Below the pieces are notes generated by a model. The model worked only from the letters and a program-made list of their open reading frames with translations, was not told the DNA's origin and searched no databases. A stretch of DNA of 31,309 bases from positions 1 to 31,309 of the forward strand of contig CAMBXJ010000002.1 of the NCBI GenBank assembly GCA_945871455.1. Direction: 5' to 3'. Below are positions 16,264 through 24,293 of this stretch, piece after piece; the stretch's first letter is position 1; every line of letters starts with the position of its first letter. Made by a program: the position numbers and the translations under genes. This stretch comes from Asaia bogorensis. GTDB lineage: Bacteria; Pseudomonadota; Alphaproteobacteria; Acetobacterales; Acetobacteraceae.

Positions 16264-17118
16264 TCAGGCTTCCAGTTGGCGTTTCAGGTCGGTCCAGCGA
16301 TCGAGGATGGGCATGATCTTGTCCTCCTTCTCGGCCGGGAGCGTGAAGACGACGCGGTCGATGTCGATTTCTTCACAGAAGCGCAGGCGGTCGATCTCAT
16401 CCGGCACGCGGAATATGGTGATGGGCAGGGATGCCGGATCGCGGCCGGCTTCGCGCGCCATGTCACGGAACTTCCCGATCAGCACGCCAACGCCGTCCTT
16501 TTCCAGGCGGTCGGCGCGGGGAATCCACCCATTGCCGTAACGGATGGCGCGCCGAGCGGCGAAGGGGAAGGCGCCACCGACGATGATCGGAGGGTGGGGT
16601 GTTTGGAATGGCTTCGGCCATTGCTTCATCTTGTCGAAGTTCACGAACTCGCCGTGATACTCGGGCTCGTCCTGGGTCCATATGGCCTGCATCGCTTCCA
16701 GGCGTTCCCGGGCCAATTTGTGGCGGGTTTTGAAATCGGTGCCGTGGTTTTCGATCTCATCCTGGTTCCAGCCATTGCCGACGCCGAACAGGAAGCGGCC
16801 TTGCGACAACTGGTCGATGGTTGACACGACTTTGGCGGTCACGATCGGGTCCCGCTGGGTTAGCAGGGCGATACCGGTGCCGATTTTCAGGTTCGTGGTG
16901 ACCGTGGCAGCGGTGTTGAGCGCCAGGAACGGGTCCATGATGTCATAGTAGGGTCGGATCAGCGGGCCGCCGGCGGGGTATTGGGTCTTGCGGGAGGATG
17001 GGATGTGGGTGTGCTCCGGCACCCAGAGCGACTCGAAACCACGTTCTTCCAGGGCGCGCGCCAAGGGGGCGGGCTGCATGGAGTCCGTGGTGAAGAACAT
17101 GACCGCGCCGATTTTCAT
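16264..17118 (-). CDS. LLM class flavin/F420-dependent oxidoreductase (luciferase-like), copy 2
   Basis: A 284-residue luciferase-like protein. The N-terminus MKIGAVMFFTTDSM is followed by FESLWVPEHTHIP, DPFLALNTAATVTTNLKIGTG, TQRDPIVTAKVVSTIDQLS and GRFLFGVGNGWNQDE, a pattern that resembles the Rv2161c-like probable F420-dependent subfamily. Whether this organism makes F420 is unknown from this window, and many proteobacterial members use FMN. The ATG at 17118 has GGGAGG eight bases upstream, so the earlier ATG at 17157 is not preferred. It is first in the pair with the other luciferase-like gene and may have its promoter in the 478-bp gap upstream. Confidence 0.92.
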   Translation of the reverse strand: MKIGAVMFFTTDSMQPAPLARALEERGFESLWVPEHTHIPSSRKTQYPAGGPLIRPYYDIMDPFLALNTAATVTTNLKIGTGIALLTQRDPIVTAKVVSTIDQLSQGRFLFGVGNGWNQDEIENHGTDFKTRHKLARERLEAMQAIWTQDEPEYHGEFVNFDKMKQWPKPFQTPHPPIIVGGAFPFAARRAIRYGNGWIPRADRLEKDGVGVLIGKFRDMAREAGRDPASLPITIFRVPDEIDRLRFCEEIDIDRVVFTLPAEKEDKIMPILDRWTDLKRQLEA

Positions 17119-17596
17119 GATTGCCGCCTCCCGCTGTTGGTGCGGAGGGTAGTGCAACGTGGGGATCGGTGGAAGGGCGGGAGGCTCTTGCCACCGGGCC
17201 CTCGCGCCAGGCAGACGCGAAACAGGGTCGTGCCGTCGTTGATCCGATTTCCACGCGCGCGTCTGATCGCGCCGTGGCTTCGACCGCGCGCGTCAGGGGT
17301 CCAGAGTTCGGACGGAATCCAAGCCGATGGTGCAAACCGGGCGTCCCAGATGGGGGATGCGACCGGGGTATTCGCGAGACGAATCGCGCTCGGCCGGGTC
17401 GTACCAAATGATTGGTCCCCCGGTCACGCTTGTCCTGACGCCATTGGGTATCCGGGGCGGAACCCAGCCCGTTTACGTCAATTCATGTATTCACATGTCA
17501 AATCACAGACATCGGTTTCAATTGATGTCATACACGCATTCTTCCTTGTTGCGCCTACCCCGCTGATGCAAATCTCCGCCCATGAGAGGTGCCCAC
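17119..17596. other. Divergent gene-free stretch before the orphan regulator
   Basis: This 478-bp gap separates the start of the luciferase-like operon (minus) from the response regulator (plus), so it should hold promoters for both. Positions about 17470-17545 are AT-richer than their surroundings, consistent with a promoter for the regulator. No supported coding frame was seen. Confidence 0.55.
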
Positions 17597-18322
17597 ATGG
17601 AAACCAGCACACATATCGCGGTCGTCGAGGACGATCCTGAAATCAGCCAGACCATGGTGCAGGCAATGACGGAGCACGGCTTCGTCGTCACCGTCGCGCG
17701 CAGCGGCCGGGACCTTGATCGTGTGCTCTCGGTCGGCAAGATCGACCTGGTCATCCTGGATGTCGGCCTGCCGGGCGAAGACGGGCTGAGCATCTGCCGC
17801 CGTCTGCGCAACCAGTCCTCGGTGCCCATCATCATGGTCACCGCGCGCGAAGCCGAGACCGACCGCATCGTCGGGCTGGAAATCGGCGCCGACGACTACC
17901 TGCCCAAGCCGTTCAGCCCACGCGAACTGGTGGCACGCGTCCGCGCGGTGCTGCGGCGAAGCAACGGCAGCGACGACATGACACAGCAGTCGCCGAAAAC
18001 CCTGGCGTTCGAAGGCTGGCACCTGGACATGGCCCGCCGCCAACTCACCGACCCAAACGGGGAGGCAATGCCGCTGACCAGCGGCGAGTTCAACATCCTG
18101 GCAATCTTCTGCCAACATCCGCAAAAAGTGCTGTCGCGCGACGCGCTGCTCGACCTGCTGCACGGACGCGCCGCGGCCGTCTTCGACCGCAGCATCGACG
18201 TGCAGATCAGCCGCCTGCGCCGCAAGGTGGAGCCGAACCTGAAGAACCCCACCTACATCAAGACGGTTCGTTACGGCGGATACTTCTTCACTCCAGCCGT
18301 ATCGGTCGTGGAACCGGCGTAG
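17597..18322 (+). CDS. Orphan response regulator, OmpR/PhoB family
   Basis: A 241-residue DNA-binding response regulator. The receiver domain has acidic residues EDD (11-13), phosphoacceptor D55 in VILDVGLPGEDG and K104 in LPKPFSPREL. A winged-helix effector domain follows (LTSGEFNILAIF, VLSRDALLDLL, RSIDVQISRLRRKVE, TVRYGGYFF). The pocket looks complete, so it should be phosphorylatable, but no histidine kinase lies beside it. The ATG at 17597 is chosen because GAGAGGTG ends about five bases before it; the ATG at 17582 has no such site. Downstream is a 450-bp gene-free region. Its kinase and targets are unknown. Confidence 0.93.
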   Translation: METSTHIAVVEDDPEISQTMVQAMTEHGFVVTVARSGRDLDRVLSVGKIDLVILDVGLPGEDGLSICRRLRNQSSVPIIMVTAREAETDRIVGLEIGADDYLPKPFSPRELVARVRAVLRRSNGSDDMTQQSPKTLAFEGWHLDMARRQLTDPNGEAMPLTSGEFNILAIFCQHPQKVLSRDALLDLLHGRAAAVFDRSIDVQISRLRRKVEPNLKNPTYIKTVRYGGYFFTPAVSVVEPA

Positions 18323-18774
18323 CTGGCGCGGCGCTGCCTGAGCGCGGATCGAGGTGAGCCGCGGTTTAGATCGCGCGTTGCACTAGTTACGTTTGGACTC
18401 AACCGCTTCGCGGTGGTTGTGTGATTTAACCGGCACATCTCGCAATTCGCGACAGCTCATTGGTGGCAGGTCTTCGCCCCCCCGCGAAACGACGCGCCGG
18501 CGCCATGTGGCTCGGTTCATCACTCGGAAGGGTTGATAAGCCCCCGCTGCCAACGCATAACCGAGTAACCGCGCCAACGCCCATTACTCATTCGCCCCGT
18601 GGTGCCAGGTCGTCCGCCCGCGGGTCCATCGCCCGATGACACCCGCAGCGATCTCGTGCGCGGACAGGGGCTTCCCACCGGCCTTCCGAAGCGTCGATCC
18701 GAACAGATGACGCCCCCGTCAGTCGAATGCCGCCTGCATCGGGCGCGTCGCGACCCCGCCGCGATGGCCGCTCC
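18323..18774. other. Gene-free stretch between the orphan regulator and hemH
   Basis: This 452-bp stretch lies between convergent genes. A 64-residue minus-strand frame at 18383-18577 is arginine-rich and unrecognised and is not called. A weak, bulged hairpin around 18398-18420 has no T-run. Nothing else was seen. Confidence 0.55.
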
Positions 18775-19860
18775 TCAAGCCGCGGCACCCGCCTCCGGGC
18801 GCCGCATGGCGAACGGACATTGGCTCAAGCCATCAGCACAGATCTGGCCACCCCGATGGCTGCACAGCCCCGGCCCATGCCGGCACGCGCCACGCACCAG
18901 ATCTGCCAGAGCCGCAACGAACGCCGGCGCCACCGACTGGGTCGGAACCCGAAAATACCCCGGCACGCCGCAACGTTCCGCCAGATGCCGGTATTCGATA
19001 TCCAGCTCCACCAGCGTTTCGGAATGTTCCGACACGAAAGCGATCGGCACCACGACCACAGCGGTCTTGTCGCGGCCGGCGCGTTCTATTTCCGCATCCG
19101 TGCTGGGACCGATCCATTTCTGTGGCGTGGCGCGGGACTGATAGCACACGGACCAGTCCAGATCGCCATCTCCCCACCTGGCCACCCCTTGAGCGGCCAA
19201 CACCCCGGCAACCGTCTGTTCGATCTGCCACTGATACGGATCGCCGCCCTTCACGATACTCTCCGGCAGGCCATGCGCGGAAAACAGCACCCGCAGCCTG
19301 GCTCCGGGATCCAAACTCGCCGTCGCCGCCTGATACGCATCCCGCACCAGGGACGCGGTGGCCGCCAGATATCCCGGATCGGTCGGGTAACAACAGAGCG
19401 TGGTCGTGTCCGCCATCAACCCAACCTTGGCCGCGGCCGCCCGCCAGGCGGTCAGAGAACTGCCGGTCGTGGTCGTCGAGTATTGCGGATACAGCGGCAG
19501 CAGCACGATCCGATCCGGCTCCCACGCCTTGACCGCACGCGCCGTCTCCTCGCTGAACGGATGCCAATAGCGCATCGCGATGAAGCATTTCGCATCCAGG
19601 TCCGGCAACGCCGCCTCCAGCGCCGCAGCCTGCGCCTGGGTCAGTTCCAGCAACGGGGACCGCCCCCCCAGCAAGGCATAGTTCTCCGTCGCCGGCTTCA
19701 GACGAGCCCGGGTAATGATCCGGGCCAGCAACGGCCGCACGAAGAACGGCACGCGCAAGATCGCGGGATCGTTAAACAGGTTCAGCAAAAACGGGCGGAT
19801 CGATTCCGGCCGGTCCGGCCCACCCAGGTTAAACAGGACAATGGCGACCTTACTTGCCAC
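18775..19860 (-). CDS. hemH: Ferrochelatase
   Basis: Inserts ferrous iron into protoporphyrin IX, the last step of haem synthesis, at the inner membrane or in the cytoplasm. The 361-residue product shows KVAIVLFNLGGPD at the start, LLPLYPQYSTTTTGSS, the ferrochelatase signature FSAHGLPESIVKGGDPY, YQSRATPQKWIGPSTD and VSEHSETLVELDIEY. The start is GTG at 19860, overlapping hemE by 11 bases; no ATG is closer to the homologous start. The C-terminus carries a tail with four cysteines, C326, C333, C341 and C348, spaced 7, 8 and 7 residues apart. Some bacterial ferrochelatases bind a [2Fe-2S] cluster through C-terminal cysteines, so this may be such a form. It is co-transcribed with hemE. Confidence 0.94.
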   Translation of the reverse strand: MASKVAIVLFNLGGPDRPESIRPFLLNLFNDPAILRVPFFVRPLLARIITRARLKPATENYALLGGRSPLLELTQAQAAALEAALPDLDAKCFIAMRYWHPFSEETARAVKAWEPDRIVLLPLYPQYSTTTTGSSLTAWRAAAAKVGLMADTTTLCCYPTDPGYLAATASLVRDAYQAATASLDPGARLRVLFSAHGLPESIVKGGDPYQWQIEQTVAGVLAAQGVARWGDGDLDWSVCYQSRATPQKWIGPSTDAEIERAGRDKTAVVVVPIAFVSEHSETLVELDIEYRHLAERCGVPGYFRVPTQSVAPAFVAALADLVRGACRHGPGLCSHRGGQICADGLSQCPFAMRRPEAGAAA

Positions 19861-20902
19861 GACGCACCGAGGCCACAAGCGCCGCGACATGCTCAGGCGG
19901 GGTGTGCGGCACGATCCCATGCCCCAGGTTGAATACGAAGGGCCGGCCACGCATCGCGCTCAGCACCGTATCAACCTCCCGCAGCATGGAATCGCCGCCC
20001 GCCACCAGCGCCATCGGGTCCAGATTGCCTTGCAGCGCGATCCCCGGCGGCAGCATCGCCGCGGCACGGACTGGGTCCATGCCGGTATCCAGCCCGATCG
20101 CGTTGGCTCCGGTCGCCGCATACTCCGCCAGCATCACCCCCGCCAGCCTGGGAAACCCAATGATCGGCACCGACGGAAACCGCTGCCGCAGCGCATCGAT
20201 GATCCGTCGCGTCGGCGCCACGACATGAGCGCGAAACAGAGACGGCGACAGCACGCCGGCCCAGGAATCGAACAGCATCAGCGCCTCGGCTCCGGCGTCG
20301 GCCTGGGCGGCCAGGTATTCGATGGTGGCGTCGGTCAGGACGTCCATCAGGCGGGCGAACAGCGCCGGATCGGCATAGGCCAGTGCACGCGTGATGGCGA
20401 AATCGCGCGACCCGCCACCTTCCACCATGTAGCAGGCGACGGTGAAAGGCGCCCCGGCGAACCCGATCAGGGCGGTGGATTCAAACCCCTCCGTCGTAAG
20501 GCCGGCGCGGACCCGGCGCACCGTCTCCATGATCGGCGCCACGGCGTCCATCACGCGCGCCGGGTTCAACGCTGCCACGCCGGCGGCATCGCGCAGGCGG
20601 GGCAGCACCGGCCCCTCCCCTTCCTTGAAAGCCAGGCCATGCCCGAGCGCCCAGGGGAGGATCAGGATGTCGCTGAACAGGATGGCGGCGTCGAATTGGT
20701 AGCGACGAATCGGCTGCAACGTGACCTCGGCCGCCAGATGCGGCGTGGTGCACAGCGCGATGAAATCCGGCACGGTGGCGCGGATAGCACGGTATTCCGG
20801 CAGATAGCGGCCGGCCTGGCGCATCAGCCATAGCGGCGGCGGCCAGATTGCCTCCCCCTGCAGGGCGCGGATCAGGGGCTTTTGCGAGACGACCGCATTC
20901 AT
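19850..20902 (-). CDS. hemE: Uroporphyrinogen decarboxylase
   Basis: Removes the four acetate carboxyl groups of uroporphyrinogen III to give coproporphyrinogen III in the cytoplasm. The 350-residue length is normal. Visible are the signature PPLWLMRQAGRYLPEYR (about 22-38), FSDILILPWALG with the key aspartate, FAGAPFTVACYMVEG, SWAGVLSP, GLDTGMDP and NLGHGIVPHTPPEHV. The ATG at 20902 starts MNAVVSQKPLIRAL as expected. hemH follows with an overlapping start, so the two haem genes are translationally coupled. No strong ribosome binding site is seen for hemE, and its promoter should lie in the 300-bp region upstream, which also carries a hairpin repeat. Confidence 0.96.
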   Translation of the reverse strand: MNAVVSQKPLIRALQGEAIWPPPLWLMRQAGRYLPEYRAIRATVPDFIALCTTPHLAAEVTLQPIRRYQFDAAILFSDILILPWALGHGLAFKEGEGPVLPRLRDAAGVAALNPARVMDAVAPIMETVRRVRAGLTTEGFESTALIGFAGAPFTVACYMVEGGGSRDFAITRALAYADPALFARLMDVLTDATIEYLAAQADAGAEALMLFDSWAGVLSPSLFRAHVVAPTRRIIDALRQRFPSVPIIGFPRLAGVMLAEYAATGANAIGLDTGMDPVRAAAMLPPGIALQGNLDPMALVAGGDSMLREVDTVLSAMRGRPFVFNLGHGIVPHTPPEHVAALVASVRRGK

Positions 20903-21202
20903 ACCGGGATCATGCTCCGACTGGTTGGTTTCACGGTACCCTCGCTGGACAGGCCGGCCGAAACCGCCGACCGTTCATACCGACTGACCTAACCATGGAC
21001 CGATGTATCGGCCCCCCTAGGCCCCCTCATCGTCATTGCCGGGCTTGACCCGCCAACCCGCGTTCAACGGTGGGGAGCGGGTTGCCGGGTCAAGCCCGGA
21101 ATTGTCGAGAGGACGGGGGCGGTGCATCGGGCAATGGTCAGGTCGGTCGCTAACAGATGGTCACGGCTGTCATGGACCGCCAGAACGGTCAAGGAGGCAT
21201 TC
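20903..21202. other. Divergent intergenic region between hemE and the phosphodiesterase
   Basis: This 300-bp gap separates the starts of two divergent genes and should hold both promoters. Its main visible structure is the long hairpin repeat at 21035-21102, listed separately. No coding frame is supported. Confidence 0.5.
21035..21102. repeat. Long imperfect hairpin repeat
   Basis: Left arm 21035-21061 (beginning ATTGCCGGGCTTGACC) pairs with right arm 21077-21102 (ending CAAGCCCGGAAT) with one mismatch and a one-base gap over about 27 positions, around a 15-base loop. The CGTCATTGCCGGGCTTGACCC start is typical of dispersed intergenic repeats in alphaproteobacterial genomes, from memory. It lies between two divergent genes, so it is unlikely to be a simple terminator. 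Confidence 0.75.
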
Positions 21203-22468
21203 ATGCGTCGAGCGGTTATGGTCATTCTGGACGGTCTGCGCCGGGACTTCGTCGACGCGGAACGTACCCCGTCTTTGGTGCGATTCGCCTCCCAGGCGGA
21301 GCGATTTTCCCATTTTCGCAGCGCCTTCCCGTCCGCCACCCGCGTCGTGTCGGCGACCTTCGCCACCGGCTGCCATCCGGCGCGCCACACCTTGCAGGGC
21401 AACGCCATGGCCTTGATGGAGCACGGGGTGCTGACCCCGCACGACGTCGGCCGGCCGGATTTTCTGCAACACAAGCGCACGGTCACTGGCCATTCGCTGG
21501 CGGTGCCGACCATGGCCGAACTGTTGGCCCCGCATGGCGGCGCGATCGTCTTCAACAACGTCTCCCCCGGCGCCGCCTATGCGCACGACCCTGACGGGTT
21601 CGGCCATGTCTACCACCGCGCCGGCTCCTTCGGACCGGGGCGGGTGCCAGTCGCCGACCCGTTGCAGGTTAGCCTGGACGCGAACGGCGACCGCCAGATG
21701 ACCGAACGCTTTGTGGCGGAGGTAATGCATGACCGCCGCCCGGCTTTGGCGGTGCTCTGGTTGGGGGAACCCGATCACATCCAGCACAACGTCCCACTCG
21801 GGTCGGCCGACCATCTGGCAGTGCTGCGGGAGGCCGACCGGAACGCCGAATTGGTCATCCAGGCGGTGAAAGCCGAGCGCGCGCGCGGGGACGAGATCCT
21901 GCTGATCGTCGGATCTGATCACGGGCATGAGACGGTCAAGGGCGTGATCGACGTCGAAGCCGAACTGATCGGGGCGGGGTTGAAGGCGGGACCGGACTCG
22001 GCGGATGTGATGGCCCTGGCGAACGGCACCTCCACCCTGGTCTATCTCCACCCGGACCATGCGAACCGGCGGAATCGGATGGGCGATTTCCTGCGGTCAT
22101 GCGCCTGGGCGGGCCAGGTAGTACCAGCCGAAGCGCTGGATACGATCGGGCAGGCCGACCATTACGGGCTGGCCTTCGCCGTTTCCATGGCCTGCGACAA
22201 CGAACCCAACGAATTCGGCATCCCGGGCCGAGCCTTCGCGGCCAAGCCGCGGTGGGGCAAGGATGATCGGCTGGGTTGCGGCCAGCATGGCGGGTTGGCG
22301 CCCTACGAACAGTCACCCGTGCTGCTGATCGACGGACCCGGGTTCACCGCCGGCGCCACCAGCGACGCCCCGGCGCGGATCGTCGATCTGGCGCCGACCA
22401 TCATGCGGCATCTGCAAGTGCCAGGCCTGGCAGCGATGGACGGTCGGCCGCTGCACCGCGGCCCCTGA
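21203..22468 (+). CDS. Alkaline phosphatase family phosphodiesterase/nucleotide pyrophosphatase-like
   Basis: A 421-residue metal-dependent hydrolase of the alkaline phosphatase superfamily. Metal and nucleophile sites follow the family order: D10 in VILDGL, the likely threonine nucleophile T46 in PSATRV, the aspartate/histidine pair in GEPDHIQHN, GSDHGHE and a final histidine in GQHGGLAPYEQ. The pattern resembles nucleotide pyrophosphatase/phosphodiesterase and type I phosphodiesterase proteins; the substrate is unknown. No signal peptide is seen, so it is probably cytoplasmic. The ATG at 21203 is well supported by AAGGAGG with a five-base spacer. Its last 68 bases overlap the end of the convergent TPR-glycosyltransferase gene. 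Confidence 0.9.
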   Translation: MRRAVMVILDGLRRDFVDAERTPSLVRFASQAERFSHFRSAFPSATRVVSATFATGCHPARHTLQGNAMALMEHGVLTPHDVGRPDFLQHKRTVTGHSLAVPTMAELLAPHGGAIVFNNVSPGAAYAHDPDGFGHVYHRAGSFGPGRVPVADPLQVSLDANGDRQMTERFVAEVMHDRRPALAVLWLGEPDHIQHNVPLGSADHLAVLREADRNAELVIQAVKAERARGDEILLIVGSDHGHETVKGVIDVEAELIGAGLKAGPDSADVMALANGTSTLVYLHPDHANRRNRMGDFLRSCAWAGQVVPAEALDTIGQADHYGLAFAVSMACDNEPNEFGIPGRAFAAKPRWGKDDRLGCGQHGGLAPYEQSPVLLIDGPGFTAGATSDAPARIVDLAPTIMRHLQVPGLAAMDGRPLHRGP

Positions 22469-24026
22469 AAGCGGCCATGGCGGTCAGGGCGCCGACCACC
22501 CGCGCCATCGGCCCGGACCAGTCATGGATGCGGTCCTGACGGAAGATCGTCAGGTCCGGATACCAGGGACTGTCGTTGCGCCCACTCAGCCAGCGCCAGC
22601 AGTTGTCGTAGCGGTCCAGCAGAAACACCGTCTTGCCCAGCGCGCCGGCCAGGTGGACGACCGACGTATCGACGCTGACGACAACATCCAGGTTGGCGAT
22701 GATCGCGGCGGTATCGGCGAAATCGTCCACCGCGCCCATCGGGTCCAGCACCACCATGTCACAAGGCGGCGGATCAGCCTGACGCGCGGCCGGCCCGGTT
22801 TGCAGGCTGATCAGATGCGTATTGGGCACGGCTGCCAGTGGCGCGAATGCCGCCAGACGCGCGGACCGGCGGCGATCGAGCGTGGAGAAGCCGGACACCC
22901 ACGGACGCGCCTGTCCGGCCCAGACGAGCCCGACGCGCAGCCCATCGGCCGGCAGTTCCCGCGCCCAGGACGCCACCCGCAGAGGATCGGCACGCAGATA
23001 GGGCCGATAGGGGATGGTGTCGATCGTGGTCTGGAACGCGCGCGGCAGGCTGAAAAACGGACAGTGGAAATCGTAGTCCGGCAGCCGGCCCGGGTCGCGC
23101 ACGACGTTCACGCCCGGCAGCGTTGCCACAAGGCGCATCAAGGGCGGTGGCACGACGGCGTGCACCTCGGCCCCGCGTTCGGCCAGCAGCGGCAGATAGC
23201 GCATGAACTGCAATGTGTCGCCGAACCCGTCCTCATGCACGGCCAGGATGCGGACACCACGCAGGTCCTCGATCAGATCCAGCACCGGCAGCAACTGGCT
23301 GGCCGGCAACCCGTGGTGGTTGGGCAGCCGCAAACGCCATTCAAAGTCAGTCCAGGCATCCTTCCAGCGTCCCGCCCGCAGCAGCGCCACGGCGCGGTTG
23401 ACCCGGACCCGCGCGTCTTTCGGGCCGCGGATCACGGCCTGGTCGTAGGCGGCGATTGCCTCGTCGAACCGTCCCTCCACCTTCAACACCAGCCCCAGAT
23501 TGGACCAGCCGCCGGCGGCCGCGGGGTCCAACGTAACCGCCTTGTGGAAATGCGCGATCGCGTCGCCGAACGCACCGGTCTCGGCCAGGGCGAGTCCCAT
23601 GAGATTATGCGCCACCGCGGTTCCCAGCGCATCGCGCAGCACGGTCACGGCGTCCATCGGCAGGTCGTTGTCCAGCAGGAACTCCCCGAACTGTCGGCGC
23701 AGGCGCATGTCGTTCGGCGCCAGCCGCAGGCACGCCCGGTACTGGCGCGCGATCACGGCAGTGGCGGGCGGCGGACGGAGATCCGAGAGATCGCGGCACG
23801 GATGCGGATGGTTCGGGCGCGCGCGCGCCACGCGATCCAGCACCGGCGCTGCCCGCGATGCCTCCCCGGTGGCGGCGATGGCGAGTCCCAGCAGCAGCAT
23901 CGCCTCGATATCCGTCGGATTGGTGGAGGCGATCGCGCGGGCCTCGGCTTCCGCGTCTGACCATTTGCCGGATTGCAGATGCCGCAACGCGATCATGAGC
24001 CGCTTGGTTCGGTCCAGCCCCTTCAT
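22401..24026 (-). CDS. TPR protein with C-terminal glycosyltransferase (heptosyltransferase-like) domain
   Basis: A 541-residue protein. Residues 1-240 contain several tetratricopeptide repeats (for example GLAIAATGEASRA, HNLMGLALAETGAFGDAIAHF, WSNLGLVLKVEGRFDEAIAAY, RVNRAVALLRAGRWKDA). Residues 255-505 resemble family 9/heptosyltransferase-like domains: EDGFGDTLQFMRYLPLLAERG, RVGLVWAGQ, VVSVDTSVVHLAGALGKTVFLL and WRWLSGRNDSPWYPDLTIFRQ. Such TPR-glycosyltransferases occur beside flagellin or polysaccharide genes elsewhere; no such genes are here, so its acceptor is unknown. Start choice is uncertain: ATG 24026 has GGGGG nine bases upstream, GTG 24095 gives a longer form. The 3' end overlaps the phosphodiesterase tail to tail. 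Confidence 0.88.
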   Translation of the reverse strand: MKGLDRTKRLMIALRHLQSGKWSDAEAEARAIASTNPTDIEAMLLLGLAIAATGEASRAAPVLDRVARARPNHPHPCRDLSDLRPPPATAVIARQYRACLRLAPNDMRLRRQFGEFLLDNDLPMDAVTVLRDALGTAVAHNLMGLALAETGAFGDAIAHFHKAVTLDPAAAGGWSNLGLVLKVEGRFDEAIAAYDQAVIRGPKDARVRVNRAVALLRAGRWKDAWTDFEWRLRLPNHHGLPASQLLPVLDLIEDLRGVRILAVHEDGFGDTLQFMRYLPLLAERGAEVHAVVPPPLMRLVATLPGVNVVRDPGRLPDYDFHCPFFSLPRAFQTTIDTIPYRPYLRADPLRVASWARELPADGLRVGLVWAGQARPWVSGFSTLDRRRSARLAAFAPLAAVPNTHLISLQTGPAARQADPPPCDMVVLDPMGAVDDFADTAAIIANLDVVVSVDTSVVHLAGALGKTVFLLDRYDNCWRWLSGRNDSPWYPDLTIFRQDRIHDWSGPMARVVGALTAMAAFRGRGAAADRPSLPGLALADAA

Positions 24027-24293
24027 CGACGAAAACCCCCGGTTGCCAGAAGCCAAGGGTCGCAGGGAAACCTTAATCTCCCGTAAATGCGTCACGGTTC
24101 ATGGCAGTTGTGAGAGCGCCGGTGTGTCGATCGCGCTGTGGCGCAGGGCAATCGGCGGACCGAGAGAGAGCCTCGGGGCGCCGCGGCGTTGCAACCCGCG
24201 ACGAACGTGCCATTTATGCTATCTTGCCCGCAATTGCCGCCCGACCGGGTGGCAACACATAGCAAGCCGTCATTCGCAGGGACCACAACGAAC

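Noticed and set aside
18383..18577. Possible 64-residue minus-strand gene between the orphan regulator and hemH
   Set aside because: Arginine-rich, unrecognised and without supporting context.
22524..23960. 478-residue plus-strand frame opposite the TPR-glycosyltransferase
   Set aside because: No recognisable domain, while the minus-strand gene has clear TPR and glycosyltransferase motifs.
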